This document shows, piece by piece, positions 15,801 through 27,218 of a DNA stretch of 64,000 bases. Origin of the DNA: Collybiopsis luxurians FD-317 M1 (lineage: Eukaryota > Basidiomycota > Agaricomycetes > Agaricales > Omphalotaceae); assembly GCA_000827265.1 (NCBI GenBank), contig KN834757.1, forward strand, positions 596,537 to 660,536, given 5' to 3'. Made by a program: the position numbers and the translations under genes. How positions within the stretch are numbered: the first letter of the stretch is position 1; the number at the start of each line of letters is the position of its first letter. The notes below the pieces were generated by a model. The model was given only the letters and a program-made list of their open reading frames with translations. It was not told where the DNA came from and searched no databases.

Positions 15801-17962
15801 AGGAAGATTCACATCTGCTCCATTTTCAATTAAGAGTAGTGCTACTTTGTAATGTCCCTTTTCACATGCAAATCTTAAGGCAGTGTCATTCTTTTGAATT
15901 TTAGCATTGATATTAGTCCCTTTATTGAGAAGAAATTTAGCAATAACTGAGTGGCCTTGTCCTGCTGTAATCCAGAGAGCACTCTCACAAAGATGTTTAA
16001 AAGTAGGCTTTTTTTCACTCTCATTTAACATTCTTCTAACCACTCCTTCAATACCACATTTAGCTGCATAAAGCAGTGAGTGAGGCTCTTCAGAAGTCTG
16101 ATCTTCTGATCCTCCCAATTCTGCTAACCTCCATAAATTTTTATAGACTGCTCCATTGAGATTCAGTAGTTCATATGCAAAATCCACAATCTTTTCTTCC
16201 TTTGCCTTATTAACATGCTTGAACCAGTTTTTAGCAGCATATGTTGACAATGGGTATTCTTCTACTGCAGGTGCCTTTTTTAAATTTGAATTAAACTGTT
16301 GAAGATATGTCATGCAACATTCAGCTAGCAATGCATGAGTTAAGTGTTCATTGATATAGAATTGCTGCATAGTGCTGCTTAAATGAGTCTTTAATTTTTC
16401 TGAAATCAGAAATTCTTTGACTGACATATGTGCTAACTCAATGACATTATTAGGTGTGATTTGCACAAGTGTGGCTCCCAGATAAGAAATTCTTGCTGGC
16501 TCAACCTGATATTCTTTCTTAAAGCTCATTTTATCTTCAGATTTCATAAAACCAGTAACTTGGGCCAGTGCATTTACTGTTAAAGGCTTCTGTGAGAAGC
16601 AAAGCCATTGCAAAATGTGTTTTGTATCTTCTACAGAAGAAGGATCAACTGATTGAAGAGCCCGCATATAAGTTTCTTCTAAAGTAGCAGGCAATTGTTC
16701 CAAAACAGATTCAATTTCTTTTGGACCAACACATGATTTCAGTTCATTCAACTGACAATCAACCCAACGAAACCTGATTCAATAATTAAAAATATGAGCA
16801 TACTTATAGTCAAATAGCAGTGCTTACATTCCATCTGCTTTTTCCATTAAAGTTTCTTTGATTTTTCTTTTTTCAGTCATACTATGATCTCCAAAGGGTC
16901 CATCTTTCTCCATTGTATTTTCTAGAAAGGTTTCCACATCTGCCATTACATTCTTTTTGTCCATTACCACAACACCAGCAGTCTTTAAGCAAACTTGTCT
17001 AATTGCACTGGCATATGGCACTTGGGGCCGGCTTGTTATTAGAAGATGAAGCTTTGGGCATGCCATTTCATCCAGCTGATAAATGAGCTGGTAAAAGTCG
17101 TCAAATGCCCCCTTTTCCATTTCGTCCAAAGCATCAATGATGATAAATAAGGAGGTCACTGAGATAGCCAAAATAACCTCTTTCAAAGTATTCATCCATT
17201 CTCTATCAGTTGGACTACTTTTCAGCAGCTTATGGGCATTATAAAGCTTCTTTATGCTAGGATATATCTCCTGCCCACCTGCACTTGTAAGAAGCTGGAA
17301 CAAAAGGGATGTTATCATGTTGGTAAGACTCTGCTTGGTAGTGTCCCGGAAATCAAAGAAGTAGAAAGTTACAAGCTGGTTATCAGAATGCTTCAGGGCT
17401 TGAATATGATTAACAATTGCAGCACTTGTTGAAATTATGAGTCCATTATGTTTTCGGAGAAGAAAGGTTTACCTACGCCATTACACTTTTGCCTGAGCCA
17501 ACTGAAAGGACAAGTAAGACTGTGTTGAACTTGAGAAGAAGAGTCAGGACATACCATCACCCTGTAGCCAGAGAAATGAATTTGGAGCTGCCTTCCAGTC
17601 ATTGAAAGTTTGGCTATTGAGAAACCACCCCCCAGTTCCTGGAGTTGTCTTCTTTGCAAAAAAGAATTCTTGAATCTGTGACACATTAGATGGACTCATC
17701 CATCTAACAATGTCGTTCAATTCCTGCTCATTCACAGCTGCGACTGGTCATAAGATTCATAAGTTAGAGAAATAAAGATAAATTACCTACTTTGTGCGTT
17801 GTTTGGATCTATATGAAATTTTCAGCCCAAAATCTTCTCAATAGCTGGTAAATACCTACAATAGTTGTAGTTAATTATTTCTGCATTATAGAAGCTGGCT
17901 TGTCTCATTTCGAAATCATAAGCGCCTTCGAACATGTTTGGCTTCTGTCTCTTGTTAGCCAT
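12843..17962 (-). CDS. NLR-type receptor: NACHT ATPase with about 30 ankyrin repeats
   Basis: Six coding exons (17860-17962, 17791-17808, 17555-17743, 17477-17501, 16828-17424, 12843-16773) join in phase to 1,620 residues. The N-terminus carries a short Asn/Tyr-rich motif (NMFEGAYDFEMRQASFYNAE) of the kind that opens many basidiomycete STAND proteins. Walker A is GDVGSGKS (residues 102-109), Walker B FIIIDALDE (about 205-213), followed by LLITSRPQ. A winged-helix region contains MFRWVDCQL. From about residue 560 there are roughly thirty 33-residue ankyrin repeats. Fungal NLRs of this type are intracellular sensors in non-self recognition; the ligand is unknown. Exon 2 has only 18 bp, and three introns share the donor GTAGGT. 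The AT-rich coding sequence is unlike its neighbours, which suggests a different history. No disruption was seen. Confidence 0.88.
13400..16000 (-). repeat. Higher-order ankyrin repeats, about 594 bp period
   Basis: Within the NLR tail, a block encoding NDTALRxAC recurs near 14100, 14698, 15286 and 15881, spaced 598, 588 and 595 bp. That equals six 33-residue ankyrins (198 aa). Neighbouring motifs (RTPLISAAKNGH, SALLWACxxGH, HLLKxG) keep the same order in each block. Confidence 0.75.
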
Positions 17963-18316
17963 CTGTGCAGCGAGAACGGGCTCCCGACAATAGAAATATC
18001 CACCTTTATATACAATGAATGCGCGCTTATCGGATTATAAATCCATTAGATCACAAGGCCTCAGTACGAAGAAGCCGAACACTACGGGCTAGACTACTGG
18101 CTTGGCGACGTCACAGAAGATAGGCGATGCAGTCAACAGCCTACATATTCCTGGGACTGTAGAAATTACTACAGAAGAAACACATTAAAAGAACATACAG
18201 TAGAATAATATAGTCCAATAAATCACGGAAACCAAGGCGGTAAACAAATCATCCATCCCAAATATTCAGGTCGCCAATGTCCATACGGTCCATATCCAAA
18301 TCTAGAGAACAGTAAA
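17963..18316. other. Intergenic region upstream of the NLR
   Basis: A 354 bp spacer between the NLR start and the 3' end of the kinase gene; both genes are on the minus strand. It should hold the NLR promoter. No distinct motif was recognised. Confidence 0.45.
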
Positions 18317-21300
18317 TCAAGGTTCCGACAGAGGGGAATACGCAGTCGAATCAGTAGCCGTTCCAGGGGAGACTTGGTCAAAAGAGCGACTGTAACTGTA
18401 GTCGATGTCGCCCGGGTCCGGCATCAAACTCCATGTCGATCCATACTGAAATATGTCTTGAGCCTCTGCCATAGTTTCCGAGTCCACCTCCGAGTCCACA
18501 CCTCCAGGAAGGACCTCCTTATCCTTCGCGGAATCGATTCTCATCTTCCGAGCTGGCATACCCGCATTGAACGACGACCCATCTTGAGGGTTGGAACTGG
18601 ACGTCAACCGACGTGCGGATCTCTCGCCCAAAAGCGCAGCACGATCACCAAAAGAGACCGGGCGTGTTTCGAGTCCGAATCCGAGTCCAATCCCGATACT
18701 ACCTCCGGGAATCACGGACCGACTGCTCGAAGCGGGACCGGAACCAACCAACGATGCTATTGATGCTTTCATCGCACCCTCTGGCTTTACCGTTGCCTTT
18801 GCCTTTGCCATATTCTTCTTCTCCTTACCCTTACCATCCTGAGCCCTGTACGTAAACCCGATTCCATTCCCAATCTGCTTGAGCCCGTTCGGCAGCTCGT
18901 ACTCACCCTCCTTTGTCCCACTCTTCATGATCACATCTGGATGAGCAGCAAACGCAGGTGTACTCTTGGGTCTCCGTAGCTTGCGCAACTTGTTCGGCAT
19001 CCCACCTCCTCGTCCGCCGTCGCCAACACCCAAAGTCAAAAGACGATTCGATTGAACGAATTGCGAAAACTTATTTGAAACCTTTTGCACGAAAAGAGAC
19101 GAGCGCTGTCGGCGGAGACCAATATCCAGGCCAAGACCAGTTCCAGGAGTCGCCGTCCGAATCCGAAGTAATTTTTGTTGATGATGATAGCTGAAGTTTT
19201 GCCGAAAGCGTGAATCGAAAGACGAAATCTGAATACCACCGCTCATGTTTCCAATACCGATACCGAGCACACGGGCAGGTTTTGAGTCGGCAGTGCGCGC
19301 ACCCATCTCTTTCTCTCTATCCAGAGAATCCCAGAACGAAGGAGACAAGAAACGCGCCCCCAGTACGCCAGGAGAACATACTTCGCGTCCATTGATGATG
19401 ATGGCAGGACTCCGACGGAGAGACTCATACGAGGGTGCACGATCTTCTTCGATGTCCGGCATCAGCTCCCAGTTGAGGTCAAGGTCAAGATTAGAGTGAA
19501 GATCATGGTTGAGGTTGAGGCTGCTGTCAAGATCGCAGAAACCCGGGGAAGAGTCCGATTCGGATTTGGTCGCCACATTTGCCTTTGTTTTTGCGTTCGC
19601 GTTCATACTTGCACCTGCATTCGTAGTTATATCCTCTTCCGGTTCTACTCCTTTATTAACACGAGCTTGATTAGCCTTCATCTTCAGTTCATCGAGAGAG
19701 GGCGAGCGAAAGATATTAGGTAGTAGATCTTGGATATGATGTCGAGCTTGAAGTGAATAGATTGATTGCGCTTTCACAGAACCATGGCATTTTGAGGGGC
19801 TCCATTTAGTCCTAATGTCTGGAGAACTTTCATCGTTGAGGATTTCAGGTTGAGCTTCTAAATCCGGAGGGTTCAAGTATGAAGTCTTGCACGAATCGAA
19901 CCGAGTGTGAGGGATATGAGGAGCTGCGAAGCGCCAGTAAATATATGCCACAGAGGGGGGTTCGTTTGGATTACGAACCTCCTGTCTTCTTCTTTCGAAT
20001 CGCTGACCAGTCTCTGGAGGAAGAGAGATAGGAAAACGGGAAGGGACGTTAGACCGAGCTTTTTTTTTCAACGAAAGACGACCTACATTGAGGAGAAATA
20101 TCCATGCCGTTTGATTTCTTCTATATTCAGTCTTAATTGAGGATTGCGTTCCAAGCACTTTGAAGGTGGAGTCATCTAAACAAATACCGCCCATACGGAT
20201 GACGAACGAGAGCCCGCACCTTCAGTATCAAATCCAATGCCACTGGATCCATACGTCTACCACCGGTAACAACAGTCAAAGATCCCCCACGTAATACGTG
20301 TTTGTACACTTGCACTTGCTTCAAACCGGCCAGAGGAAACGGGTGCTATATACACATGCCCCCAAGCATTGATTAGTCGATATGCATCGAGCGGTGACTC
20401 GGAGAGCGCTCACCTTGCCAAAAGTCATAAAATACATTAAACACCCCAATCCCCAGCAATCCACCAAAGAATCATGTTCCCATCGAAGTAACACCTCCGG
20501 AGCTCGATACTCATACTCTCGCTGACACAGAGGCGGAGACGATTTCAGCTTCTGAGGATTGTCTCCTGATTCAACTGGCGGATCACCACCACTAACTCGA
20601 GTAAAGTCGAACCCAGTCAACACGATATGCCCGTCGGCGCCGAACATGACGTTTGAAGGATTGATATCGCGATGTTCAATTCCAACGTCGTGGAGGACAG
20701 AGATAGCTTCGGTCTATACATATTTGTACCGCAGACGCACGCATGAGTGATATATACTGAGACGTAAAGGATTCACTGTACTCACAATCTCAGAAGTATA
20801 GAATAGCACCTCATCGGGATCTAGCTTCCCGTGATGTAGTACATAGTCCAGCATCGTCCCAGCGGGATAAAAATCCTACAAAATATACGCAAATGTTCGT
20901 ATAAAGAAGTTAACAATTTACTCACCAAAAGAACGAAAAGGGACTGGTGCTCAAAGACCCGACGCAAGATGCTTGGAAGAAACGGACATCCTTGTTCCGT
21001 AAGCATTTCCAGCAACCGTAACTCAAAAGGCCAGTTGAGTGACGGGGTCGCACGAAAAGCTTTGAGGGCATAATATACTTGATTCGTATCGCGTTTTAAC
21101 TTGACGAGGTACGTCCCGGAGGTAATTTCCTTTGTCCGCGCCTGATCAAACTCTGGCGCGGGTTGAGTGATGAACTCGAATTCCGAAAGTGAAAAGATGT
21201 TCTGAAAAAGGAAAGGAAAGAAAGAGGATTTTCTCAGGACTTTGTGTCGTAGGTGAATGAAACGGAAGAACAAGCACTCACATCGAGTAAGCGTTTTCGT

Positions 21301-21870
21301 TCCCGAATTCTAGGGTTGCTTCTTGATTTGGCTTTGCGAGATATGACGACGATTTCCTTAATAAGATTGAGCTTGAGTAGTTGAGACCATGTATGCGTGA
21401 GCGAGTCAACTAACATCAATATCATCATCATCCCAGTCAGAATCTACACCTTGAATATCGGTTATTCGCTGAAAGTAGATTGATCAGGAGGTCCTTGATT
21501 GAGGAAAGGAAAAGTATAGTACGAACGTCGACGTCGTAGCTGACATCGTTTGGAGGTCTAGCACCAGTAAAACTAAGGTCGGTAAAGTAGTCAAATCTTT
21601 CAGAAAAGGATTCCTTTAAACGAGGAAAAAAAGTCAGACAGACACTCGCTCACTGAACACGCTCAAAAAGTCTTACAGAGAAGGGCGTTTCATCTACTGG
21701 TTCGATATCAATGAAAGGTACGCGTGTCAGGGCCGGAGACGGTGAAACAGTCTGGAAGGAAGCAACGTTGAATCCTTGCTCAATAAAGTCCAAAGGCGAG
21801 AGCTAACCGAGAAAGAAGTATATGAAGATACTTCCGAGATATCGCTAAGCCTGGTTGAGGTTGAGTACAT
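18317..21870 (-). CDS. Atypical Ser/Thr protein kinase with long low-complexity tail
   Basis: A multi-exon gene. The best start is the ATG at 21870 (MYSTSTRLSDISE), whose GTATCT donor at 21831 joins in phase to the exon starting TVSPSPALTRVP. An acidic N-terminus (DSDWDDDDID) leads to the kinase domain: YYALKAF (VAIK lysine), HRDINPSN (catalytic loop), LTGFDF where DFG is expected, YRAPEVLL, and DCWGLGCLMY. The glycine loop is degenerate (ITSGTYLVKL) and the metal-binding Asp of DFG is replaced by Gly (GFD), so activity is doubtful and a pseudokinase is possible. After the C-lobe (ALDLILK...RNPQLRLNIEEI) come roughly 500 residues of Ser/Gly/Asn-rich low-complexity sequence with no recognised domain. 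The 625-residue open frame at the 3' end includes two short introns read through. Confidence 0.75.
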
Positions 21871-22084
21871 TTCTGGAGGGGATATCGCGAAAAATTTGAA
21901 GGGGGTACGCGGTCAAGTCGTGGTTGCGGTGAAAAAGATGACCGGCGTTTCGTCGTTGAGCGCTAACTCTTGGGAACGGGCGCTAACACCAGTACGACTA
22001 CTCAGGAATGCCTTGGTATTATGGTAATGCACAGTGAGATTTTGACTAATGTTGTACCGCTACTTGTACTATCTTGCTATTTTC
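21871..22084. other. Kinase promoter and gene A 3' flank
   Basis: Short spacer between the kinase start and the stop of the first gene of the four-gene array. No gene. Confidence 0.4.
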
Positions 22085-23019
22085 CTAGGATTCACCTGTG
22101 AAATCAGGGCTTGCAGATGGTTCGGGCTCCCCTTCTGAAGGGTGGACCGGTGGTTCAGCTGCCCTCGCCTCAAGTTCCTGCGCTTCGGCCCCCTGTGCTA
22201 CAACTCCTGACGCTACAACTCCTGACGATACAATTTCCCACAGGAAGCCTTCCCATCCTCCTCCTCCGCCTCCGCCTCCTCCTCCTCCTCCGCCTCCGCC
22301 TCCTCCTCCTCCTCCCCGCGCGCCTGACTTCGCTTTATCCTCGTAGGACACCGAACCGAATTTCCCATTACCAGCCTGCTCTCCTTCGTAGGAAACTTTT
22401 GCAGTGGTCTTCCCCTTGTTAAAGTTGAAAATAATACGCGGTCCAATGATTTCCTCAACCATCATAGATGTCTCATGCGTCAACGAAAACCACACCAGAA
22501 ATTCGGGTAGCGGCTCGAACCTGTAGGGCATGTCTTTGATAATCATCCCAGGTGTGTTATGGATGGCCTTGAACTCCCCATCTATTTCAGCATGAAGGCC
22601 AAAGTTGACGCCTGGCCCCTTGTTAACCACCCGAAAAGTGCCCTCTCTACGGTCATCTTGGTCGTCTGTGGCTGACCCTATGACCCCATACTCGTTGGAT
22701 ATACACTTTTGGCAAACTTCGATGGACTCGAGATTAGATCTGGCTTCGACAAAGGCATCATTCTGATGCTCGAGTAAGTTCTGCTCGAAGATCAAAAAGA
22801 ATTATTATTTCGCACCTCGAAGCCGTTCGAGATAAAGACTTGGTAATTGTTGGTGCATTTGAAGATGTTTTTATGGTGAATAGCTTTAGTAGCCTTCCAG
22901 ACAACGTTATAAGAATTGCCAACTTTCATGGCAATGCATAGCGCATATGGTAAACGTGGGTCGAGGAGAATTGGGAGGTGATTCGTGTCGATTGTAATAT
23001 TTAAAATGTAAGTCGTCAT
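22085..23019 (-). CDS. Array gene A: unrecognised two-exon family, Gly-rich tail
   Basis: Exon 1 is 22816-23019, exon 2 is 22085-22762, with a 53 bp intron (GTGCGA donor, GCATCAG acceptor), giving 293 residues. The conserved core has two parts. The N-terminal part reads YALCIAMKVGNSYNVVWKAT and YQVFISNGFE. The second part includes GVIGSATDDQDDREGTF-like spacing, INFGLHAEIDGEFKAI and WFSLTHETSMMV. The pattern suggests an all-beta fold, resembling uncharacterised basidiomycete proteins I have seen, but I know no function. The tail holds a run of about 20 glycines and then Glu/Pro/Ala-rich sequence ending ...SPDFTGES. No signal peptide or membrane segment is evident, so a cytosolic location is likely. 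It is one of four tandem copies in the same orientation. Confidence 0.75.
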
Positions 23020-23120
23020 GATATGTTCTACGCAAGTTTGGATTTCTGAAGCACTGGCGGTAAATTTTGTGAAGAGCTTGGACTTGCGCGTTGACCTAAG
23101 TTGAGGATTTGTATTCAAAT

Positions 23121-23215
23121 TACGCCAGCTATATATACTTGCCTGGTGTTTATCGCATCTTGTTTTCTTCCGACGGCCTTGCGAGCTCTTGGATGACAGT
23201 CATCTCGTTAAACAC
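23121..23215 (-). promoter_or_regulatory. Shared array promoter block, gene A
   Basis: A block of about 95 bp recurs upstream of all four array genes. Here it contains CTGGCGTA next to a TATATATAG box about 115 bp upstream of the ATG, then a TCGCATCTTG-type segment (plus-strand reading) and a GATGACAGTCATCTC segment. Confidence 0.5.
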
Positions 23216-23734
23216 TATCCTATACATGCGTATTACATGCGTATTTCATGTATCCTACTCGGCATTACGGCGATAATGAAATTCTGACCGCCTTCCTCTC
23301 TACCGAGTTGTCCCTATTTTGAGCAGTTTCCGGGCTGACCTGGAGGCCTTGAAGTACCGGTACGAGCAGCAAAATTCACTCTACGGGTCGAAGCAGCTTG
23401 CGTGAGCTAAAACGTGACGGCTGGCAGGAACCTAAGAATTGAGGTTGACTCGACGTTGGACGTCAGTAAAACGTCAAAACGACTGTTCCACCGGTTTTGA
23501 CCTTTTCGGACCTTGAGATAAACTTGATCTCAAACTGATAAGGCGTAATCTTCTCAAGAGTGAAAGTAGGGCGCCACCGATGGATGTTGGATCGTCCAAG
23601 GTGCACAAGCCAATTAGTACAACATGATCTCAAATTGTTCTAGGAGTTGAAGGAAACGAAAGACCTTGTATGGGTAATCTCTGACTGGGATCAGGGAGGG
23701 GTTCATCCAGCTGCCCGTACATCGCCTAGTATGG

Positions 23735-23830
23735 TCATGGAGGTAGAGCGGAAGTGGACTTCTATTGCCTTCCTGGCGTTCATCGCCATACTAGTGATAG
23801 CGGAGGAGTTGTCGGCAAAGAAGATGTTAA
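23735..23830 (-). pseudogene. Possible remnant of an esterase 3' exon
   Basis: The minus strand reads FADNSSAITSMAMNARKAIE, combining a piece like the esterase DNSSSAITISAMM block with sequence like its last exon (the plus-strand GCCTTCCTGGCG word is shared with 4109 and 9159). It looks like a collapsed fragment with an internal deletion. Chance similarity cannot be excluded. Confidence 0.3.
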
Positions 23831-24262
23831 TATAATCGCAGCGGTGAAGGAGACAGAGAGTTGCACGAAGATTCAATAGGTAGCGTAAATACTGCGAGCA
23901 AGATACGACGTCGATGTGAATACCAGTACGAGAGGCCACGCAGGCACAAAAAAGTGGCAGATCCAAATATGGAAAATGAAGAAACTTCAGGACGATCTTG
24001 AGTCTCACTAGATCTCGCTAGCCACTAATCGACGGACTGAGAAGTAACAGATAGGAATAATATTTGTATGTCAAAAGTAAATCTCCGAAATATAACGAGT
24101 ATCTAATTCGTGTCTTTATCAACCTCCTGCAGCTGTTCGCTGACCAACTTCCAGTCCTGGAGATGAACATGACGCCTCGAAGTTAGACATTTTTCTTGAG
24201 TTCACCTGTGTTGCCGATGGTTCATTCTCCCCTTCTAAGGGAGGGAGCAGTGGTTCAACTGC

Positions 24263-25433
24263 TCACTCTACAACTCCCCACGCTTTTATAAATCGTTGCA
24301 GTTCTCCAAATCCTTCTCCCCCTTCATATTCCCCCTCTTCACCTCCATACTCTTCACCTCCATCTTCTCCACCTCCATATCCACTACCTCCGTATCCTCC
24401 ATCGCCACCCTCTCTACCTCCATACCCTTCACCTCCACCTTCTCCACCTCCATATCCACTACCTCCGTATCTTCCATCGCCACCCTCTCTACCTCCATAC
24501 CCTTCACCTCCACCTTCTCCACCTCCATATCCACTACCTCCATATCTTTCATCGCCACCCTCTCTACCTCCATATGAATATCCTCCATCGCTACCCTCGC
24601 TACCTCCATATCCTCTATATCCTCCATCTTCACCCTCTGTACCACCATATTCTCCTCCTCCACCCCCTCCTCCTCTTCCCAGCGCCCTTGAGTTTTCATT
24701 AGCAATTTCCATTCTTGCATATCTTGCAACATTATTGGACACCACAAAGAAGTTCCCACTACCAGCCCCCTGCTTTCCCTGGTAGGAAACATTTGCTTCG
24801 GTCTTCCCATCGCTAAAATCCAAAAGTATGTGCGGTGCAACAATTTTCCCAACCATCATGGACACCTTATGTCTCAACGAAAACCAGATTAGAAATTTGG
24901 GGCGCGGCTCGAACTCATAGGGCATGTCTTTAATAATCATCATGGGTGAGTTGTGAACAGCCTTGAACTTCCCATCCACTTTAGCATGAAGACCGAAGCT
25001 GGTGGCTTGCCCCTGGTTGATCACCCGGAAAGTGCCCTCTCTGGGGTCGTCCTGGTCGTCTGCGACTTGCCCCATGACCCCATATCCATTAAGCTTGGAC
25101 TGTTGGCCAACTTGAATGGACTCGGCCTTGGATCTAACTTGGACAAAATCACCCCTCTGATGCCCAAGTAAGTACTGTTCGAAAATCCCAAAAAAAAAAA
25201 AGCCAGTGATCGTCTCGCACCTTGAAGCTGTTCGACACAAAGACCTGGTATTCGGTGGTGCATTCAAACTTGTTGACTTGAGTTATGTTTTTAGCCTCCC
25301 AGACAACATTATATTCTTCGTTAACTTCCATGGCAATGCACAACGAATACGGATGTTTTTGGTTGTTGAGGATTGGGAGGTGTTCCGGGTCAATTTCAAT
25401 ATGCACATTGTAAGTCTTGTTGTCAGTCGTCAT
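24263..25433 (-). CDS. Array gene B: same family, GYGG-repeat tail
   Basis: Exon 1 is 25221-25433, exon 2 is 24263-25156, intron 64 bp with the same GTGCGA donor and GCATCAG acceptor as its paralogues; 368 residues. The core repeats the family signature: YSLCIAMEVNEEYNVVWEAK, YQVFVSNSFK, SFGLHAKVDGKFKAVHNS and WFSLRHKVSMMV. The tail is the longest of the four, about 130 residues of Gly/Tyr/Glu repeats with the unit GYGGxExGDGxYGGS. Such tails are typical of disordered, self-associating regions, though this is inference. The plus strand shows a mirror Ser/Thr/Ile frame that is only a shadow of the repeat. The last codons differ from genes A and C (ends AWGVVE), so the C-terminus has been replaced or shifted. 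Confidence 0.75.
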
Positions 25434-26346
25434 ATCATGTACTGGGTAAGTGTGCTCATGAGTCGCCGAAGCAGTAAATGTGGCAAAGAACTCGGACTCG
25501 CCTGAATCAAGGCGTTGACCTGATGGCGTTGACCTGATTCGAGGATAGTTCGCAGTTGATTCACGCCAGATTTATGTATTTGCTCGCAAATGATCGCATC
25601 TTGCTTTCTTCCGGCAGCTTTCCAAGCTCTGGGTTGACAGCCGTCTCACTGAACCGAAGTGCAATTCATGCATCCTGCTCGGCATCACGACAATGATAGT
25701 TTGGCCGCCTTCTCTACCGAGCTGTCACTGACCTTGAGATACCGGTACAAGCACAACTTCATCCCGGATCGAAGCAGCTGGCGTCGGTGGAGACTTGATG
25801 ACTTGCAGGAGCTTTTCTGGGAGCCTATTACATACTAGGCTAGATTTAAAGTCGACTCAATGTTTGACATCGGTGGTCGGATCGACTTTTTAAGTCTACA
25901 GAGGCGTTTTGTCAAATGTTTCACGCATTCATAGTCCGCTGTTCCTTCAATAGCCTGTGAAGGATGTGAATAGAATCACGACGGGGAGGGAGAGTTGCTC
26001 AGAGATTTTATGGGTGAAGTAAGTATTGCGAGGAGGATAAGTACGGCGTCAATACAAAAGGTCATGCAAGTAATAGGACTTCCAAAAATGCCAAATCTAA
26101 ATTTTGGGAAGAAGGACAAACCGCATAACAATCCTCCCTCGTAATTTAGGCTAACTAGTCACGACTCGATGGAGTGAGAAGCACAGATAGGAACAAAGTA
26201 TGGTGGATGCAGGTAAACCTTTGAAAAGTGTTAATGTCAATCATCTAATCTATATCTTCGTCTACTCCGTGCTAACTGAACCAGTTTCCAATCCTTGAGC
26301 ATATATCCTCTGGAACGGACGTGGCGCCTCTGAGTCAGTTGTTTTT
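25434..26346. other. Spacer between array genes B and C
   Basis: Holds the gene B promoter block and spacer DNA related to that at 23.8-24.1 kb. No gene. Confidence 0.5.
25561..25655 (-). promoter_or_regulatory. Shared array promoter block, gene B
   Basis: Same block as upstream of gene A: CACGCCAG (plus strand), an AT box (TTTATGTATT) about 140 bp upstream of the ATG, CGCATCTTG, and TTGACAGCCGTCTCAC. Confidence 0.5.
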
Positions 26347-27218
26347 CTAGGGTTCACCTGTGATGACAAGGCTTACCGATGGTTCAGGTATCGCTTCTGA
26401 GGGGTGGACCGGTGGTTCGACTCCCTGCGCTTCTCCTGCTAGCGCTTCAACTCCCAAAGCCTCATATCCCTGAACCACAACTCTCCGCGTTCCCGACACA
26501 ATTGGAAGCGCTACACCCCCCCGCGATTTACCTGTGCGCTTATCATTGGGCACCAGAAACCAGTCCCCATCACCAGGCTCTAATCCTCTATAGTCAATTT
26601 TTGCGTTGGTCTGCCCGTCGCTAAAATCAATAATGATGTACGGTCCATCGATGTTCCAAAACATGGAGGATGTCTCATAGTCCAACGAAAACCAGATTAC
26701 GAATTTGGGTAGCGGCTCGAACGGGAAGGAAGCGCCTTTGATAACCTTCCCGGGAGTGACATACACGGGCTTGAACTCCCCATCCACTTTAGCCCGAACG
26801 CCAATATTGAACGCTGGTCCCTGGTTGATGACCTTGAAAGTGCCCTTTTTAGGGTGATTTGGGTCGTCTGTGGCTGGCTTCATGACCCCATACTGATCTA
26901 ATATACACTGTTGGCCAACTTTGATTGCTTCGTAATTAGATCTAGCTCTGACCAGAACATCATCCTGATGCCCAAGTAAGTACTGCTTGATGATCGAAAT
27001 TAGTTATCTCGCACCTCGAAACTGTCCGACGCAAAAACCTCGAATTCGCTGGAACATGTGAAATAGTTGATTGGCGTGATATTTTTCGTAGCCTTCCAAA
27101 CAACATTATAATTTTCGCCAACTTGCCTGGCAATGCACAACGCGTACGGAAAATCTGGGTCTTTGAGGAGTGGGAGCTGATTCGCATCGATTTCAATTTG
27201 TACATAGTAAGCTGTCAT
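26347..27218 (-). CDS. Array gene C: same family, short tail
   Basis: Exon 1 is 27015-27218, exon 2 is 26347-26964, intron 50 bp, same splice words; 273 residues. Core: YALCIARQVGENYNVVWKAT, FEVFASDSFE, NIGVRAKVDGEFKPVYVT, WFSLDYETSSMF and IIIDFSDGQTNAKI. The tail lacks a glycine run but ends like gene A (EPPVHPSE then EPSVS..ITGEP), which shows that the Gly run in gene A was inserted into an older C-terminal segment. No targeting signal is visible. The gene looks intact. Confidence 0.75.

Larger units (their letters stand above)
23020..24262. other. Spacer between array genes A and B
   Basis: Contains the gene A promoter and the 3' flank of gene B. The stretch around 23830-24060 resembles the spacer at 25970-26190 in order and wording, so spacer DNA was copied together with the genes. 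An esterase-like remnant lies near 23735-23830. Confidence 0.5.

Noticed and set aside
12843..17962. Possibility that the AT-rich ankyrin gene is bacterial or viral contamination
   Set aside because: It has spliceosomal introns, a basidiomycete NLR N-terminus and a typical fungal NACHT domain, and it lies between fungal genes.
22098..22422. Proline-rich plus-strand frames opposite array gene A
   Set aside because: Complement of the polyglycine tract; a shadow of the real minus-strand gene.
24296..24577. Ser/Thr/Ile repeat frame on the plus strand
   Set aside because: Mirror of the GYGG repeat in array gene B; no start context or domain.
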